Assembly: GCA_017443985.1 (NCBI GenBank)
Contig: JAFSXR010000037.1
Coordinates: forward strand, 25,552-89,551
Reading direction: 5' to 3'
Source of the DNA: Synergistaceae bacterium
Lineage (GTDB): Bacteria; Synergistota; Synergistia; Synergistales; Aminobacteriaceae
Length of the DNA: 64,000 nt
The notes under the pieces were generated by a model. It was given only the letters and a program-made list of their open reading frames with translations. It ran no database searches and had not been told where the DNA came from. The translations under genes and the position numbers were made by a program. This document shows, in pieces, positions 1 through 8,087 of the stretch; the first letter of the stretch is position 1, and every line of letters starts with the position of its first letter.

Positions 1-186
1 CTCGCCCGCGTCCCTTCCGTTTCCGCAGCCCAGCTCAACGATCTCTAAAGGCTCGGGAATATTTAGCAGAGACATCGCCCAATCTGCAACGCTAGCATGA
101 CCGAAACTCATGCCGCTCAACATCAGCCTGCCTAAAAATCCTTCGGGTTTTCTCGTTTGATTGAAGAATTTTCTTACAAGTCCCAC
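1..186 (-). CDS. SAM-dependent methyltransferase, class I (partial, N-terminal 62 residues)
   Basis: The gene runs off the left edge; only the N-terminus is visible. I chose GTG at 184-186 because AAAGGAG lies 9 nt upstream. The visible protein has a basic amphipathic start (residues 1-20) and then motif I of class I methyltransferases, IVELGCGNGRDAGE at residues 49-62, which forms the SAM-binding loop. Segments of the type MSFGHASVADW just before motif I are common in small Firmicutes/Synergistota methyltransferases of unknown substrate. Substrate cannot be judged from this fragment. Confidence 0.75.
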   Translation of the reverse strand, partial: MGLVRKFFNQTRKPEGFLGRLMLSGMSFGHASVADWAMSLLNIPEPLEIVELGCGNGRDAGE

Positions 187-290
187 GATAACAAACTCCT
201 TTATAAAAGTTTTATGCCTCAAATTTATAAAAATATTAACACAAAGAAAATTAAATAGCAATTTTCAAAATAAGTTGCGTTGTATAATTA

Positions 291-434
291 TGAAACTACA
301 ATCATGAAAGGAAAGTTAAGATGCAGTTCAGACGCTTTGGAAAAAAATATTTTATGCATATCGACAGAAGCGAGGAGATAGCCCAGACCGGGAACTACCT
401 GTAAGGTTCCTTTCTTTCCGTCATTTTCACTCAT
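291..434. pseudogene. Junction of two truncated gene starts (DUF296-like fragment on +, unknown on -)
   Basis: On the plus strand ATG 321 reads MQFRRFGKKYFMHIDRSEEI and stops at 404 after 27 codons. This matches the start of PPC/DUF296 DNA-binding proteins (usually about 140 aa), preceded by TATAAT near 280 and GGAAAG near 309. On the minus strand ATG 434 has a good Shine-Dalgarno (TGGAGG) and opens with MSENDGKKGTLQVVPG before running into the reverse complement of the DUF296 fragment. The simplest reading is a deletion or inversion scar joining two 5' ends near 385-400. Neither frame looks like a complete functional gene. Confidence 0.5.
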
Positions 435-525
435 GGTTAAAACCTCCATAATTAAAGTTTTTGGGATTATCGTATTTTATCACGAGTGAAGGCAAGAAAA
501 AATCAGGTAGGAGTTAGGAGTTTTT

Positions 526-2034
526 TTATTCGTCCTCTTTAATTTTTTTACCGGCCATTTTGTCCATTAAGACCGGCGATAAAATTCCAAGCACGCATAA
601 AGCGATTAATACCCAGCATACGGGCGTTGAGAATAAAATTCTCGGGTCTCCGCCGGATAATAATAATGAACGTCTCAAGCCTTTTTCGCCTATAGGGCCA
701 AGTATCAAAGCAAGAACTATCGCGGCGTTGTTAAGTCCGAATTTTCGAGCAAGCCAGCCGATTACGCCGAAGATTAACATGATTACAACGTCAACAAAAT
801 TTTGATGAATTGCGAACGAGCCGACGACACACAAAATTGTTACTGAAGGAATTAAAATCGCGTCGGAAAGCCTCGCAATATTCGCAAAGCCCCGACAGCC
901 TAATAAGCCTATGCCGAGCATAAAGAACTGAATTAAGACAAAGCCGGCAAAAAATGTATATGTCATTTTCGCTGTCTCGCCGACAAATAAATTCGGGCCC
1001 GGTGTCAAGCCTTGAATGATTAATCCGCCCATTAATACCGCCGTAACGCTTTCGCCTGGTATTCCAAGTGTCAGCATGGGAATTAATGAGCCTCCCGTTA
1101 CTGCGTTGTTAGCGGCCTCGCTTCCTGCTACACCTTCATAACTTCCATGACCGAATAATTCTTTATTCTTTGAAAACTGCCGTGCCGTGTTGTAACCCAT
1201 GAAGCACGCTATCGAAGCTCCTGCGCCGGGCAAAATTCCGACAAGGTTTCCGATTATCCATGAGCGTCCGATCGTAGGCGCAATAGTTTTTAATTCGTCC
1301 TTCGTCAATAACATTCTGTCGTTAAACTGCGTGGCTCTTGCGCGTTGTTTTATTTTTGCTTCGGCTAAAATTAACGCTTGGCTCATCGAGAACAGACCGA
1401 TTAAAGCGCAGGTTACATTTATTCCCTCGTATAAAGAACTCTGGCCGAACATAAATCTTTTTACGCCCTGCATGGGATCCATTCCGATCGTCGATAATAA
1501 AAGACCGAGCGCACCGCTCATTAATCCTTTTACCATTGACTTTGAAGAAACTCCGGCGATTATTGTCAGTCCGAAAATCGAGAGCCAGAAATATTCAGGC
1601 GAGCCGAACTTCATCGCGAGTTTTCCGAGCACCGGCGCAAAGAAGTATAACGATATGCAGGAGAGCAGACCGCCGAAAAATGACGCTATGCACGCCGTGC
1701 CGAGTGCTTTTCCGGCTTGGCCCTTCAACGTCATCTGATAGCCTTCGATAGCTGTCGCGGCACTTGCAGGAGTTCCGGGAGTGTGAATTAAAATTGCAGA
1801 GATTGAACCGCCGAAAATAGCTCCGCAGTAAATTGCTCCGAGCATAATCATTCCCGTTGATGCTTCCATTGAGAACGTCATCGGCAGCAAAAGAGCAACG
1901 CCCATCGCCGCAGAAAGTCCGGGCAGACAGCCGATAACTATTCCGATCGTAACGCCGGCGATCATTGCTAAAATGTTGACGGGGTAAAGAGCACTGACGA
2001 AGCCGTTACCCATTAATGATAAAGTTTCTAACAT
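526..2034 (-). CDS. tctA: Tripartite tricarboxylate transporter, large membrane subunit TctA
   Basis: At 502 aa it has the usual TctA length and is hydrophobic throughout (about 12 membrane segments). The family's glycine/proline signatures are present twice: GCLPGLSAAMG at residues 35-45 and LVGILPGAGAS near 262-272, followed by GSEAANNAVTGGSLIPMLTLG. TctA is the ion-coupled permease that receives a carboxylate from the periplasmic binding protein. It is the last gene of tctC-tctB-tctA; tctB ends 18 nt upstream. A heptamer array lies just past the stop (about 507-522). Substrate is unknown; citrate-like acids are typical of the family. Confidence 0.93.
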   Translation of the reverse strand: MLETLSLMGNGFVSALYPVNILAMIAGVTIGIVIGCLPGLSAAMGVALLLPMTFSMEASTGMIMLGAIYCGAIFGGSISAILIHTPGTPASAATAIEGYQMTLKGQAGKALGTACIASFFGGLLSCISLYFFAPVLGKLAMKFGSPEYFWLSIFGLTIIAGVSSKSMVKGLMSGALGLLLSTIGMDPMQGVKRFMFGQSSLYEGINVTCALIGLFSMSQALILAEAKIKQRARATQFNDRMLLTKDELKTIAPTIGRSWIIGNLVGILPGAGASIACFMGYNTARQFSKNKELFGHGSYEGVAGSEAANNAVTGGSLIPMLTLGIPGESVTAVLMGGLIIQGLTPGPNLFVGETAKMTYTFFAGFVLIQFFMLGIGLLGCRGFANIARLSDAILIPSVTILCVVGSFAIHQNFVDVVIMLIFGVIGWLARKFGLNNAAIVLALILGPIGEKGLRRSLLLSGGDPRILFSTPVCWVLIALCVLGILSPVLMDKMAGKKIKEDE

Positions 2035-2052
2035 TTCAAAATTTCACCGTCC

Positions 2053-2502
2053 TTATTCAAAAAATATTCCTGCCGGCAGTCTGACCTCAAGAAATAATGT
2101 AAACGCGCAGTAAACCAGAGCGATTATTACAATTTCTGATAAGACTATCTGCCAAAGTTTGACGCGAAGGAAAATTAAACTTGCTCCCATAAATAAAATG
2201 CTCGCGATATAAAATCCCGCGTAAGGCATAACGGCAAGATATATTAAAATCATCGCGAAGAGAACAAAAAATTGAGACGGAACAAAATTTTTGAAGTCCT
2301 CAAGTCCGCTTTCAACTCCGTAACTAATTGCGGCTCTTATCATGTTAAAGACGTGCAGAGTCGTCAGGCCGGCAAGCAAAGCAATTACGCACAACGGATA
2401 AATCTGCGCGGCCTTCGGAAGCTGAAGCGTCATATATAAAAAGAACGCACACACGGCATACATAGCAAGACATACTCCGATGTCAGTCTTTTTCATTTTC
2501 AT
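2053..2502 (-). CDS. tctB: Tripartite tricarboxylate transporter, small membrane subunit TctB
   Basis: A 149-aa protein with four hydrophobic segments (about residues 9-26, 36-55, 75-97 and 117-139), the size and layout of TctB. TctB sequences are poorly conserved, so the call leans on position between tctC and tctA. The start has GGAGAAA a few bases upstream. TctB is a non-catalytic membrane partner that stabilises TctA and may contact the binding protein. Confidence 0.85.
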   Translation of the reverse strand: MKMKKTDIGVCLAMYAVCAFFLYMTLQLPKAAQIYPLCVIALLAGLTTLHVFNMIRAAISYGVESGLEDFKNFVPSQFFVLFAMILIYLAVMPYAGFYIASILFMGASLIFLRVKLWQIVLSEIVIIALVYCAFTLFLEVRLPAGIFFE

Positions 2503-2536
2503 GTGAAAATTTTTCTCCTTTCTTAAATCTCTATTA

Positions 2537-2585
2537 ATAAAATGAGGAATTAGGAATTTTAACTCCTAACTCCTCACTCCTAATC
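2537..2585. repeat. Heptamer array forming an inverted pair between tctC and tctB
   Basis: GAGGAATTAGGA is followed by the reverse-complement-type run TCCTAACTCCTC, so the tctC-tctB spacer can fold into a hairpin with an A/T loop. It could reduce transcription of tctBA relative to the abundant binding protein tctC; that role is inference. Confidence 0.55.
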
Positions 2586-2597
2586 CCTCACTAAAAA

Positions 2598-3542
2598 TTA
2601 GTCCCAGAGTTTTGCAACCTCGTCCGTGCAGAATTGATACTGCTGATTAATTAATTTCGCTGTGTCTTCGGCGTTCATGAACAGAGTTGTAACTCCTGCC
2701 TTCTCAGCAGCCGCGATATATTCTGGATCTTCCATTGCAGCTTTGAAAGCCTCTTCGTAAAATTTCACGGCTTCGGGGGAAGTTCCTTTAGGGGCTACGA
2801 TAGCTCTCGCGCTTCCGTACCACTTGTTATAAAGGCCAAGTTCACCAAGCGTCGGAACGTCAGGGAATGAGGCCATGCGCTTTTCAGCGAACACGCCCAA
2901 AATTTTTACTTCGCTCATCATTGCGGCGATGTCTGCTTCTTTTGCGACGGAGAAATCGACTTCGCCCTGACGTAAAGCAAGCAGCTGATCCGCAGTTCCG
3001 CCGTAAGGTATCGCCATATACGTGAAGCCGGCTGATTTTGCAAAAAGTTCCGCGCCGATGTGATTAGATGCTTTCATTCCGTTCGTTGAGGCTTTGAGTT
3101 TGCCGGGATTTTCTTTTGCGAATTTCACAAGCTCCTCAACAGAGTTGAACGGGCTGTCTTTTCCGACCATGACTAACGAAGTTTCGTTGACGTGGTTGCA
3201 GATCGGCACGAAGTCATCAACTTTATAATCGCCGAGCCCTTCGACAATGTTCGAGCAAAGCGTCGGAAGGTTAATAAATCCTATCGTGTGTCCGTCCGGC
3301 CTTGCGTTTGCAAGAGCTGTCCAGCCGATTGACCCTGAGCCGCCCTCAAGATTTTGAATGACTAAAGTTTTTCCGATCTTGTCGGTCGCAAACTTTGAGA
3401 GAACTCTCGCGGTGTTGTCCGTCCCTGAGCCGGCCTTATAGGCAACGATTACGGTAACGTTCTTCTTCGGTGCCCAAGCATATGCTGAACACGCAGCCAT
3501 GACTAACGCAGCAACGAGTGCCAAGAAAATAAATCTCTTCAT
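2598..3542 (-). CDS. tctC: Tripartite tricarboxylate transporter, periplasmic binding protein TctC
   Basis: A 314-aa extracytoplasmic binding protein of the Bug/TctC family. The N-terminus is a secretion signal (residues 1-23); MAAC at 15-18 could be a weak lipobox, or cleavage may follow AYA. Family hallmarks include KAGSGTDNTARVL, NLEGGSGSIGWTALANARPDGHT near 63-85, and PYGGTADQLLALRQGEVD near 178-195. The Shine-Dalgarno AGAGGTGA and a TATAAT box on the minus strand at 3582-3587 lie just upstream, so this is the first gene of tctCBA. A hairpin repeat element (3595-3760) sits further upstream. Confidence 0.93.
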   Translation of the reverse strand: MKRFIFLALVAALVMAACSAYAWAPKKNVTVIVAYKAGSGTDNTARVLSKFATDKIGKTLVIQNLEGGSGSIGWTALANARPDGHTIGFINLPTLCSNIVEGLGDYKVDDFVPICNHVNETSLVMVGKDSPFNSVEELVKFAKENPGKLKASTNGMKASNHIGAELFAKSAGFTYMAIPYGGTADQLLALRQGEVDFSVAKEADIAAMMSEVKILGVFAEKRMASFPDVPTLGELGLYNKWYGSARAIVAPKGTSPEAVKFYEEAFKAAMEDPEYIAAAEKAGVTTLFMNAEDTAKLINQQYQFCTDEVAKLWD

Positions 3543-3581
3543 AAAAAATCACCTCTTATAAAATTTTTGGATCGTATGAAA

Positions 3582-3587
3582 ATTATA
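3582..3587 (-). promoter_or_regulatory. -10 box of tctCBA
   Basis: TATAAT on the minus strand, about 40 nt upstream of the tctC start. No good -35 is visible, which is usual in this window. Confidence 0.5.
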
Positions 3588-3594
3588 TTGCTTA

Positions 3595-3760
3595 ATCGAA
3601 AAAAAATAAAAGCTAAAAATTTTTTGCGATTCTATTTTTTGAAACAGCTCTGAAAATTTTTATGGACGCTAAAATTTTTTAAGATTTTTGTAGGTGTAAA
3701 TGTAGTGGTAAAAAAAATAGTCTCCGAAATTTTTAGAGACTACGTTAAAATTTTATCACA
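3595..3760 (-). repeat. Intergenic hairpin element, copy A (diverged)
   Basis: Read on the minus strand: extended -10 TGTGATAAAAT (3760-3750), then hairpin TAGTCTC...GAGACTA (3742-3718), an eight-T tract, and a module with the ACTACA...CCTACAAAAATCTT layout, then A5T4-type tracts and an AAAAAATAGAATCGC segment. The same order of parts occurs at 18600-18755, 32941-33108 and 52440-52648. Copy A has lost the GGGG blocks but keeps the TACA spacing. It lies between the divergent tctC and rpmB, oriented toward tctC. Confidence 0.6.
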
Positions 3761-3816
3761 CTCGAAAAAAAATTCCTGCCTCCTGTTTCCTAACTTCTAC
3801 CGCCTGACTGAATAAA

Positions 3817-3825
3817 TGTTATAAT
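3817..3825 (+). promoter_or_regulatory. Extended -10 promoter of rpmB-pepA
   Basis: TGTTATAAT, a perfect extended -10, about 50 nt upstream of the rpmB start; the Shine-Dalgarno AGGAGGAA follows near 3858-3865. Confidence 0.7.
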
Positions 3826-3874
3826 CTGTGAGAATTTATTTGATTTTGAATTTCACTAGGAGGAATTTTTTATT

Positions 3875-4081
3875 ATGGCTAAGTTTTGTGATTTCTGCGG
3901 ACGCGGCCCTGTGGCCGGAAACGCCGTAAGCCATTCAAACAGACATACAAGAAGACGCTGGAATATTAACCTTCAGACAGTCAGAGTAGATGCCGGAGAC
4001 GGCGAAGTATTCAAAGCAAGAATTTGCACGAAATGTCTTAGAAGCGGTTTCGTAAAGAGGGCAACAACACATGCAGATTAA
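3875..4081 (+). CDS. rpmB: 50S ribosomal protein L28
   Basis: A 68-aa L28 of the zinc-binding (C+) type: CDFC at residues 5-8 and CTKC near 51-54 make the four-cysteine site. The GRGP...SHSNRHTRRRW stretch is the family signature. It has a strong Shine-Dalgarno (AGGAGGAA) and its own extended -10 promoter. The end overlaps the start of pepA by 11 nt, which suggests translational coupling of a ribosomal protein to an aminopeptidase. Confidence 0.95.
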   Translation: MAKFCDFCGRGPVAGNAVSHSNRHTRRRWNINLQTVRVDAGDGEVFKARICTKCLRSGFVKRATTHAD

Positions 4082-5525
4082 GCGGTTAAGTAATCAGGCG
4101 GCCGATGCTCTCTTGATACTTTTACGCGAAGAAGACACGAGTTTATCAAGTTTCTCTGGGCTTATTGATGATAAGCTCAGAGATTTTATTGTGTCTTTAA
4201 TTTCGCGCAAGGACTTCACGGGCAAAAAAGGCAGTCTCGTAAAATTGCCGCTGTTCGATTCTCAATATAAAAATCTTTATTTAATCGGTCTCGGAAAAAA
4301 AGAGAAGTGCGACATAAATTTAATTCGCGATTCTTTAGCGTGGGGATTTAGAAAAATCGGACGCGAGCGCAACAAAACCGCCAGCGTTATTCTCAAAAAC
4401 TTGAGCAGCTGTAAAGAGCTTGCTTTAACGCTAGGCGAGGCCGCCGGACTTTGCTCTTACGTTTTCGACAAATATAAAACTAAGGACGAAAATTATGAGC
4501 CTTTCGCATTGACTGAAATTTATTCAGACTCGTATGACGAGAAAGAAATTTCAACGGGCTTGAAATTAGCAGACGCTCAAATTTTTGCGCGTGAAATTAT
4601 AAACGAGCCGGGCTGTGCCGTATGGCCTGCTGTGCTTGCAGAAAAAGCTGAAGAGCTTGCGAAAAAATATAATCTCGGCTGCGAAGTCTGGGACGAGAAT
4701 AAATTAAAAGCCGAACGAATGGGCGGAGTGTTAGCGGTCGGCAGCGGTTCAAAAAATCCCCCGCGCTTCATTCATTTAACATACAAGCCCGAAAATCCCG
4801 TCAAGAAAATTGCGTTCGTGGGCAAGGGAATTACTTTCGACAGCGGCGGACTTGATATTAAGCCGGAAAATTTCATGACCACTATGAAAGGCGACAAGAC
4901 CGGCGCGTGCAACGTTCTTGGAATTATGAAAGGCGTTGCGGAACTTGGCCTTAACGTCGAAGTTCACGGCTTTATGTCCGTAGCTGAGAACATGCCTTCG
5001 GGGAGCGCATATAAACCTGACGATATTATCACGGCCCGGAACGGAAAGACGATTGAAATTAATAACACTGACGCGGAGGGGCGTTTAGTTCTTGCTGATG
5101 CTCTGTGCATGGCGAGCGAAATTAAACCCGACGCAATCATCGACATGGCGACATTAACGGGCGCGTGCATGGTAGCTTTAGGGAAGTGGCGTGCAGGACT
5201 TTTCGTTAATGATGAAGAACTCTGCGAAAAAATTTCAGAGGCTTCAAACCGTCGCGGCGAGTTATTATGGCGTTTGCCCATCGACGATGAAAATATTGCC
5301 GAGACGCTGAAATCTCCTTACGCCGATTTAATTAACTGCGGCAACAGATACGGCGGAGCGATTTTTGCGGCAATGTTCCTGAAAGAATTTGTCGATAAAA
5401 ATATCGCGTGGGCTCACTTGGACATCGCCGGCCCTGACACGAAAGACAAAGAGTACGGAGTTTATTCAAAAGGAGCGTCAGCTTTCGGCGTTCGTACCTG
5501 CCTTGACTACCTTATTAACAGTTAG
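4071..5525 (+). CDS. pepA: Leucyl aminopeptidase (M17 family)
   Basis: A 484-aa cytosolic M17 metallo-aminopeptidase that removes N-terminal residues from peptides. The C-terminal catalytic half carries the metal ligands in VGKGITFDSGGLDIKP (near residue 250) and KGDKTGACNVLG, and the family signature NTDAEGRLVLADAL (near 330). The N-terminal half is the usual variable domain. The start overlaps rpmB by 11 nt. The stop codon TAG is part of the first unit of a heptamer array (5522-5555), so the repeat begins inside the gene. Confidence 0.95.
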   Translation: MQIKRLSNQAADALLILLREEDTSLSSFSGLIDDKLRDFIVSLISRKDFTGKKGSLVKLPLFDSQYKNLYLIGLGKKEKCDINLIRDSLAWGFRKIGRERNKTASVILKNLSSCKELALTLGEAAGLCSYVFDKYKTKDENYEPFALTEIYSDSYDEKEISTGLKLADAQIFAREIINEPGCAVWPAVLAEKAEELAKKYNLGCEVWDENKLKAERMGGVLAVGSGSKNPPRFIHLTYKPENPVKKIAFVGKGITFDSGGLDIKPENFMTTMKGDKTGACNVLGIMKGVAELGLNVEVHGFMSVAENMPSGSAYKPDDIITARNGKTIEINNTDAEGRLVLADALCMASEIKPDAIIDMATLTGACMVALGKWRAGLFVNDEELCEKISEASNRRGELLWRLPIDDENIAETLKSPYADLINCGNRYGGAIFAAMFLKEFVDKNIAWAHLDIAGPDTKDKEYGVYSKGASAFGVRTCLDYLINS

Positions 5526-5556
5526 GAGTTAGGAAGTAGTAGGTAGGAAATAGAAA
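5520..5556. repeat. Heptamer array at the end of pepA
   Basis: Consecutive TTAGGAG, TTAGGAA, GTAG and GTAGGAA units start within the pepA stop codon and fill the spacer to the next gene. Confidence 0.7.
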
Positions 5557-5568
5557 GGGGATTTTTTC

Positions 5569-6264
5569 ATGAGAAGTAAAAAAATTTTAGCGGCATTGAT
5601 TTTATTTTGTGTTATTCTGTTCTGCGGTCAGTCTTACGCGGAGGTTGACCCGATGGACTCGTCGGGCTTTGTGAAACTTGCCGAAGCTGTACCTGACGTA
5701 ATACTCGAAATACGTTACTACTCGACTTATAATTTTGTCGGAGACCGTATCGAAGGCTACGAGACTCCCGTTGCGTATTTAACAAAGGAAGCGGCAGCAG
5801 CTCTTAAAGAAGTCAGCGATGAGGTTATAAAAAAGGGCTACAGGCTGAAAATTTATGACGCATACAGACCTCAAAGGGCAGTCAGTCATTTTGCGCGCTG
5901 GGCCAAAGATGTAAAGGACACGCGCATGAAAAAATATTTTTACCCCGATCTTGACAAGTCCGTTTTATTCGATCAGGGGTATATAGATTACAAGTCGGGG
6001 CATAGTCGCGGAAGCACGCTCGATTTAACTTTGTTCGACATGAAAACGGAAAAGGAAGTTGACATGGGCGGAACGTTTGATTATTTCGGAGTTAAGTCTC
6101 ACCCGGACTATAAAAAAATTACGAAAAAGCAATATAACAACAGAATGATTTTGCGCAACGCAATGACTGCTCACGGCTTCAGGCCGCTTAGTACGGAATG
6201 GTGGCACTTCACGCTCAACAATGAGCCGTACCCTGACACTTATTTTGATTTTCCGGTAGAGTGA
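5569..6264 (+). CDS. Secreted D-alanyl-D-alanine dipeptidase (M15D, VanX/DdpX family)
   Basis: A 231-aa zinc dipeptidase. Residues 1-24 are a signal peptide (cleavage after SYA), so it acts in the periplasm, where the likely role is recycling D-Ala-D-Ala rather than glycopeptide resistance. Catalytic features are all present: R100 in YDAYRPQRA, SGHSRGSTLDL with zinc ligands H145 and D152, and E210/H213 in EWWHFT. No vanHA-like genes are nearby. A Shine-Dalgarno GAAAGGGG precedes the ATG. Confidence 0.9.
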   Translation: MRSKKILAALILFCVILFCGQSYAEVDPMDSSGFVKLAEAVPDVILEIRYYSTYNFVGDRIEGYETPVAYLTKEAAAALKEVSDEVIKKGYRLKIYDAYRPQRAVSHFARWAKDVKDTRMKKYFYPDLDKSVLFDQGYIDYKSGHSRGSTLDLTLFDMKTEKEVDMGGTFDYFGVKSHPDYKKITKKQYNNRMILRNAMTAHGFRPLSTEWWHFTLNNEPYPDTYFDFPVE

Positions 6265-6284
6265 TTAAAAAAATAAAATTACGA

Positions 6285-6316
6285 GTGAGGAGTTAGGAGC
6301 GATTCTAATTCCTCAC
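6285..6316. terminator. Heptamer-derived hairpin between convergent genes
   Basis: GTGAGGAGTTAG and CTAATTCCTCAC face each other across an 8-nt loop. The hairpin separates the converging dipeptidase and SYLF genes; the SYLF stop codon TGA (6313-6315) lies inside one arm. Confidence 0.55.
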
Positions 6317-6993
6317 TTTGATTTTTTGAGTAACTTTTCAAGAACTTCAATAAGCGGCAAAATTCTTTTATCGTTGGCAGGTTTTTTCAAGGCTTCCTCA
6401 GCTGTGATGTTGTCGCCCCAGTATTCTTTGTTGCGCTTTACGCTCTTGCTGATGACTGAACCCTCAAGAGAAACTCCTGCGAAAAGTCCCTTAGAGATTG
6501 AGTAGCTGTAGATCGATGCCTTTGCCTGAGCGTCCGTTGCGGCTTCCGCTCTGCGTCCGGAGGGCCCGGCAGCAATTCCAATGTCTCCGCCGAGTTTCGT
6601 TCTGCTGCTTAAAAAAGCGTTCACTCCCCTTTCATTAATGACAGCAAGCAGCAGAGAAATTTTCTGCGCTCCGATCTGAAAGCCGAATGAGCCGCCGCCG
6701 ATGTTATAAAAACTCGGCCCGTACCATTTTCCGTTCTCGCGCTTCAAGATAAGCCCTTCGCCATACTCGCCGCCGATAATGAACCCTGCCTTCAACATCG
6801 TCGGAACAAGCGCGACAGCGTGAGAAGTTTTTAATGTATCTGCCATGTCTTCAGCATCGTCCTGCTTTGAAATTTCATTAATCATTGAGATAGCATCGCT
6901 GATAATGCTGTCTGCCGTTTGAGCGGCTGATGAAGTTCCGCAAAATATAAGTGCAATTAAAATTGATAACGCAAAAATTTTTTTTATTGACAT
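6313..6993 (-). CDS. Secreted SYLF (Ysc84/DUF500) domain lipid-binding protein
   Basis: I place the start at 6993 (MSIKKIFALS), 226 aa, preceded by AAAGGA. Residues 1-24 are a signal peptide ending SSAA. The rest is a SYLF domain with the hallmark blocks GVNAFLSSRTKLGGDIGIAAG, SIYSYSISKGLFAGVSLEGS and KRNKEYWG. SYLF domains bind membrane lipids; bacterial members are periplasmic and of uncertain role. A longer reading frame extends upstream to 7170 but crosses the tRNA-Pro gene in antisense and is spurious. Confidence 0.88.
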   Translation of the reverse strand: MSIKKIFALSILIALIFCGTSSAAQTADSIISDAISMINEISKQDDAEDMADTLKTSHAVALVPTMLKAGFIIGGEYGEGLILKRENGKWYGPSFYNIGGGSFGFQIGAQKISLLLAVINERGVNAFLSSRTKLGGDIGIAAGPSGRRAEAATDAQAKASIYSYSISKGLFAGVSLEGSVISKSVKRNKEYWGDNITAEEALKKPANDKRILPLIEVLEKLLKKSK

Positions 6994-7044
6994 ATAAAAA
7001 ATTCCTTTCATAAAAATTTTCCGCAAGATTATAACAAAAAAAAT

Positions 7045-7073
7045 TTGACGTAATTTAATCGCTGTGATAAAAT
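7045..7073 (+). promoter_or_regulatory. Promoter of tRNA-Pro
   Basis: TTGACG (7045-7050), 17-bp spacer, TAAAAT (7068-7073) with a TG extension. One of the few complete -35/-10 promoters in the window. Confidence 0.75.
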
Positions 7074-7090
7074 CCCCACTGTTTGATTTA

Positions 7091-7169
<79 letters not shown>

Positions 7170-7255
7170 AGAAGATTTAATTAGCAGCCGTAGTGTCTAC
7201 GGTAGTTTGTGCTTGTAAGAGTTCAATACATTCCTCATTTGGAAGGTGAATTTGT

Positions 7256-7675
7256 TTGTTTTCATTCAATTTTAGCAAAATCCGCGACTATATCATGAAA
7301 TTTATTAAGCCGTCTTTGTATCTTGGAGGCTTTGATCATTTTTTGAATATTTGGAGAGAAGCTGACATAAGAGACAAGGGGATTTTAGCCTTGATGTTTG
7401 CTCCGATGTTCTTTTGTTTCGCAGGATTTATTTTAAGCATAATGTATTTTGTTCTGTTCGTCCTTCCTTCGTATTTATTCACGTTCATCGGCTGGATATT
7501 ATTAACGGCATTGTTTGGAGCCGGCGGAAAATATTTTTACGCGCATTTGACTCATAAAGAAATGCCGGAGAAAAGCGCGCCGGAATTTATTGACGTTGAA
7601 GTTGTTACAGGTGAGACGGCACAGGCCGAAAAAACAAAAAGAACACGCAGAAAAATAAATGCAGACGCCGAATGA
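7256..7675 (+). CDS. Small membrane protein of unknown function
   Basis: 139 aa. The start is TTG with GGAAGGTG 7 nt upstream; a later ATG at 7295 is the alternative. Two hydrophobic helices (about residues 43-66 and 69-90) follow an amphipathic N-terminus, and the C-terminal 40 residues are soluble and charged (ending in TKRTRRKINADAE). I do not recognise the family. It overlaps nikR by 17 nt, so the two are almost certainly co-translated; a nickel-related role is possible but unsupported by motifs. Confidence 0.7.
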   Translation: MFSFNFSKIRDYIMKFIKPSLYLGGFDHFLNIWREADIRDKGILALMFAPMFFCFAGFILSIMYFVLFVLPSYLFTFIGWILLTALFGAGGKYFYAHLTHKEMPEKSAPEFIDVEVVTGETAQAEKTKRTRRKINADAE

Positions 7676-8084
7676 TACGGGAAGGCTCGTGAGATTTAGC
7701 ATAACAGTTCCGGAAAATCTGCTCGCTGAATTTGAGGGCAGTTATTATTTAGACAGCCGGGACAATCGCTCCGAAGCCGTCAGAAATTTAATGCGCGAAT
7801 ATATTTCGCGTGAGCGTTGGAAACTTGGCAACCGTGAAATTTTTGCGACCATAACGATAACTTACGATCACCATCTCCCGGAACTTACAGGAAAAATTAC
7901 GGCAGCCCAACACGACTGCGGCGACATAATAATCTGTTCAACACACGTCCATATTAATCACACGACCTGCCTTGAATGCGTAATAACAAAAGGGCTCTCC
8001 GATGAAATCAAAAAATTCATTGAGGCCCTCAAAAATATTCGAGGAGTTAAGAGCGTTAATGTAAATGTTTCGGCGGAGATTTAA
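7659..8084 (+). CDS. nikR: Nickel-responsive transcriptional regulator NikR
   Basis: A 141-aa ribbon-helix-helix repressor. Residues 9-55 form the DNA-binding domain (RFSITVPENLLAEFE ... NRSEAVRNLMREYI). The C-terminal ACT-like domain has the nickel ligands: histidines in YDHH and THVHINH and the cysteine in TTCLEC. In the family it represses nickel uptake when Ni(II) is bound. No nickel transporter is in the window; the only coupled gene is the small membrane protein upstream, which overlaps it. Confidence 0.92.
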   Translation: MQTPNDTGRLVRFSITVPENLLAEFEGSYYLDSRDNRSEAVRNLMREYISRERWKLGNREIFATITITYDHHLPELTGKITAAQHDCGDIIICSTHVHINHTTCLECVITKGLSDEIKKFIEALKNIRGVKSVNVNVSAEI

Positions 8085-8087
8085 AAA

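Noticed and set aside
1199..1738. 179-aa plus-strand open frame
   Set aside because: It is antisense to tctA with no ribosome site and an implausible composition; tctA has all the family motifs.
5569..6264. Reading the dipeptidase as a vancomycin resistance gene
   Set aside because: There is no vanH, vanA/B ligase or VanRS nearby, and the protein is secreted, so a peptidoglycan recycling or nutrient role is more likely.
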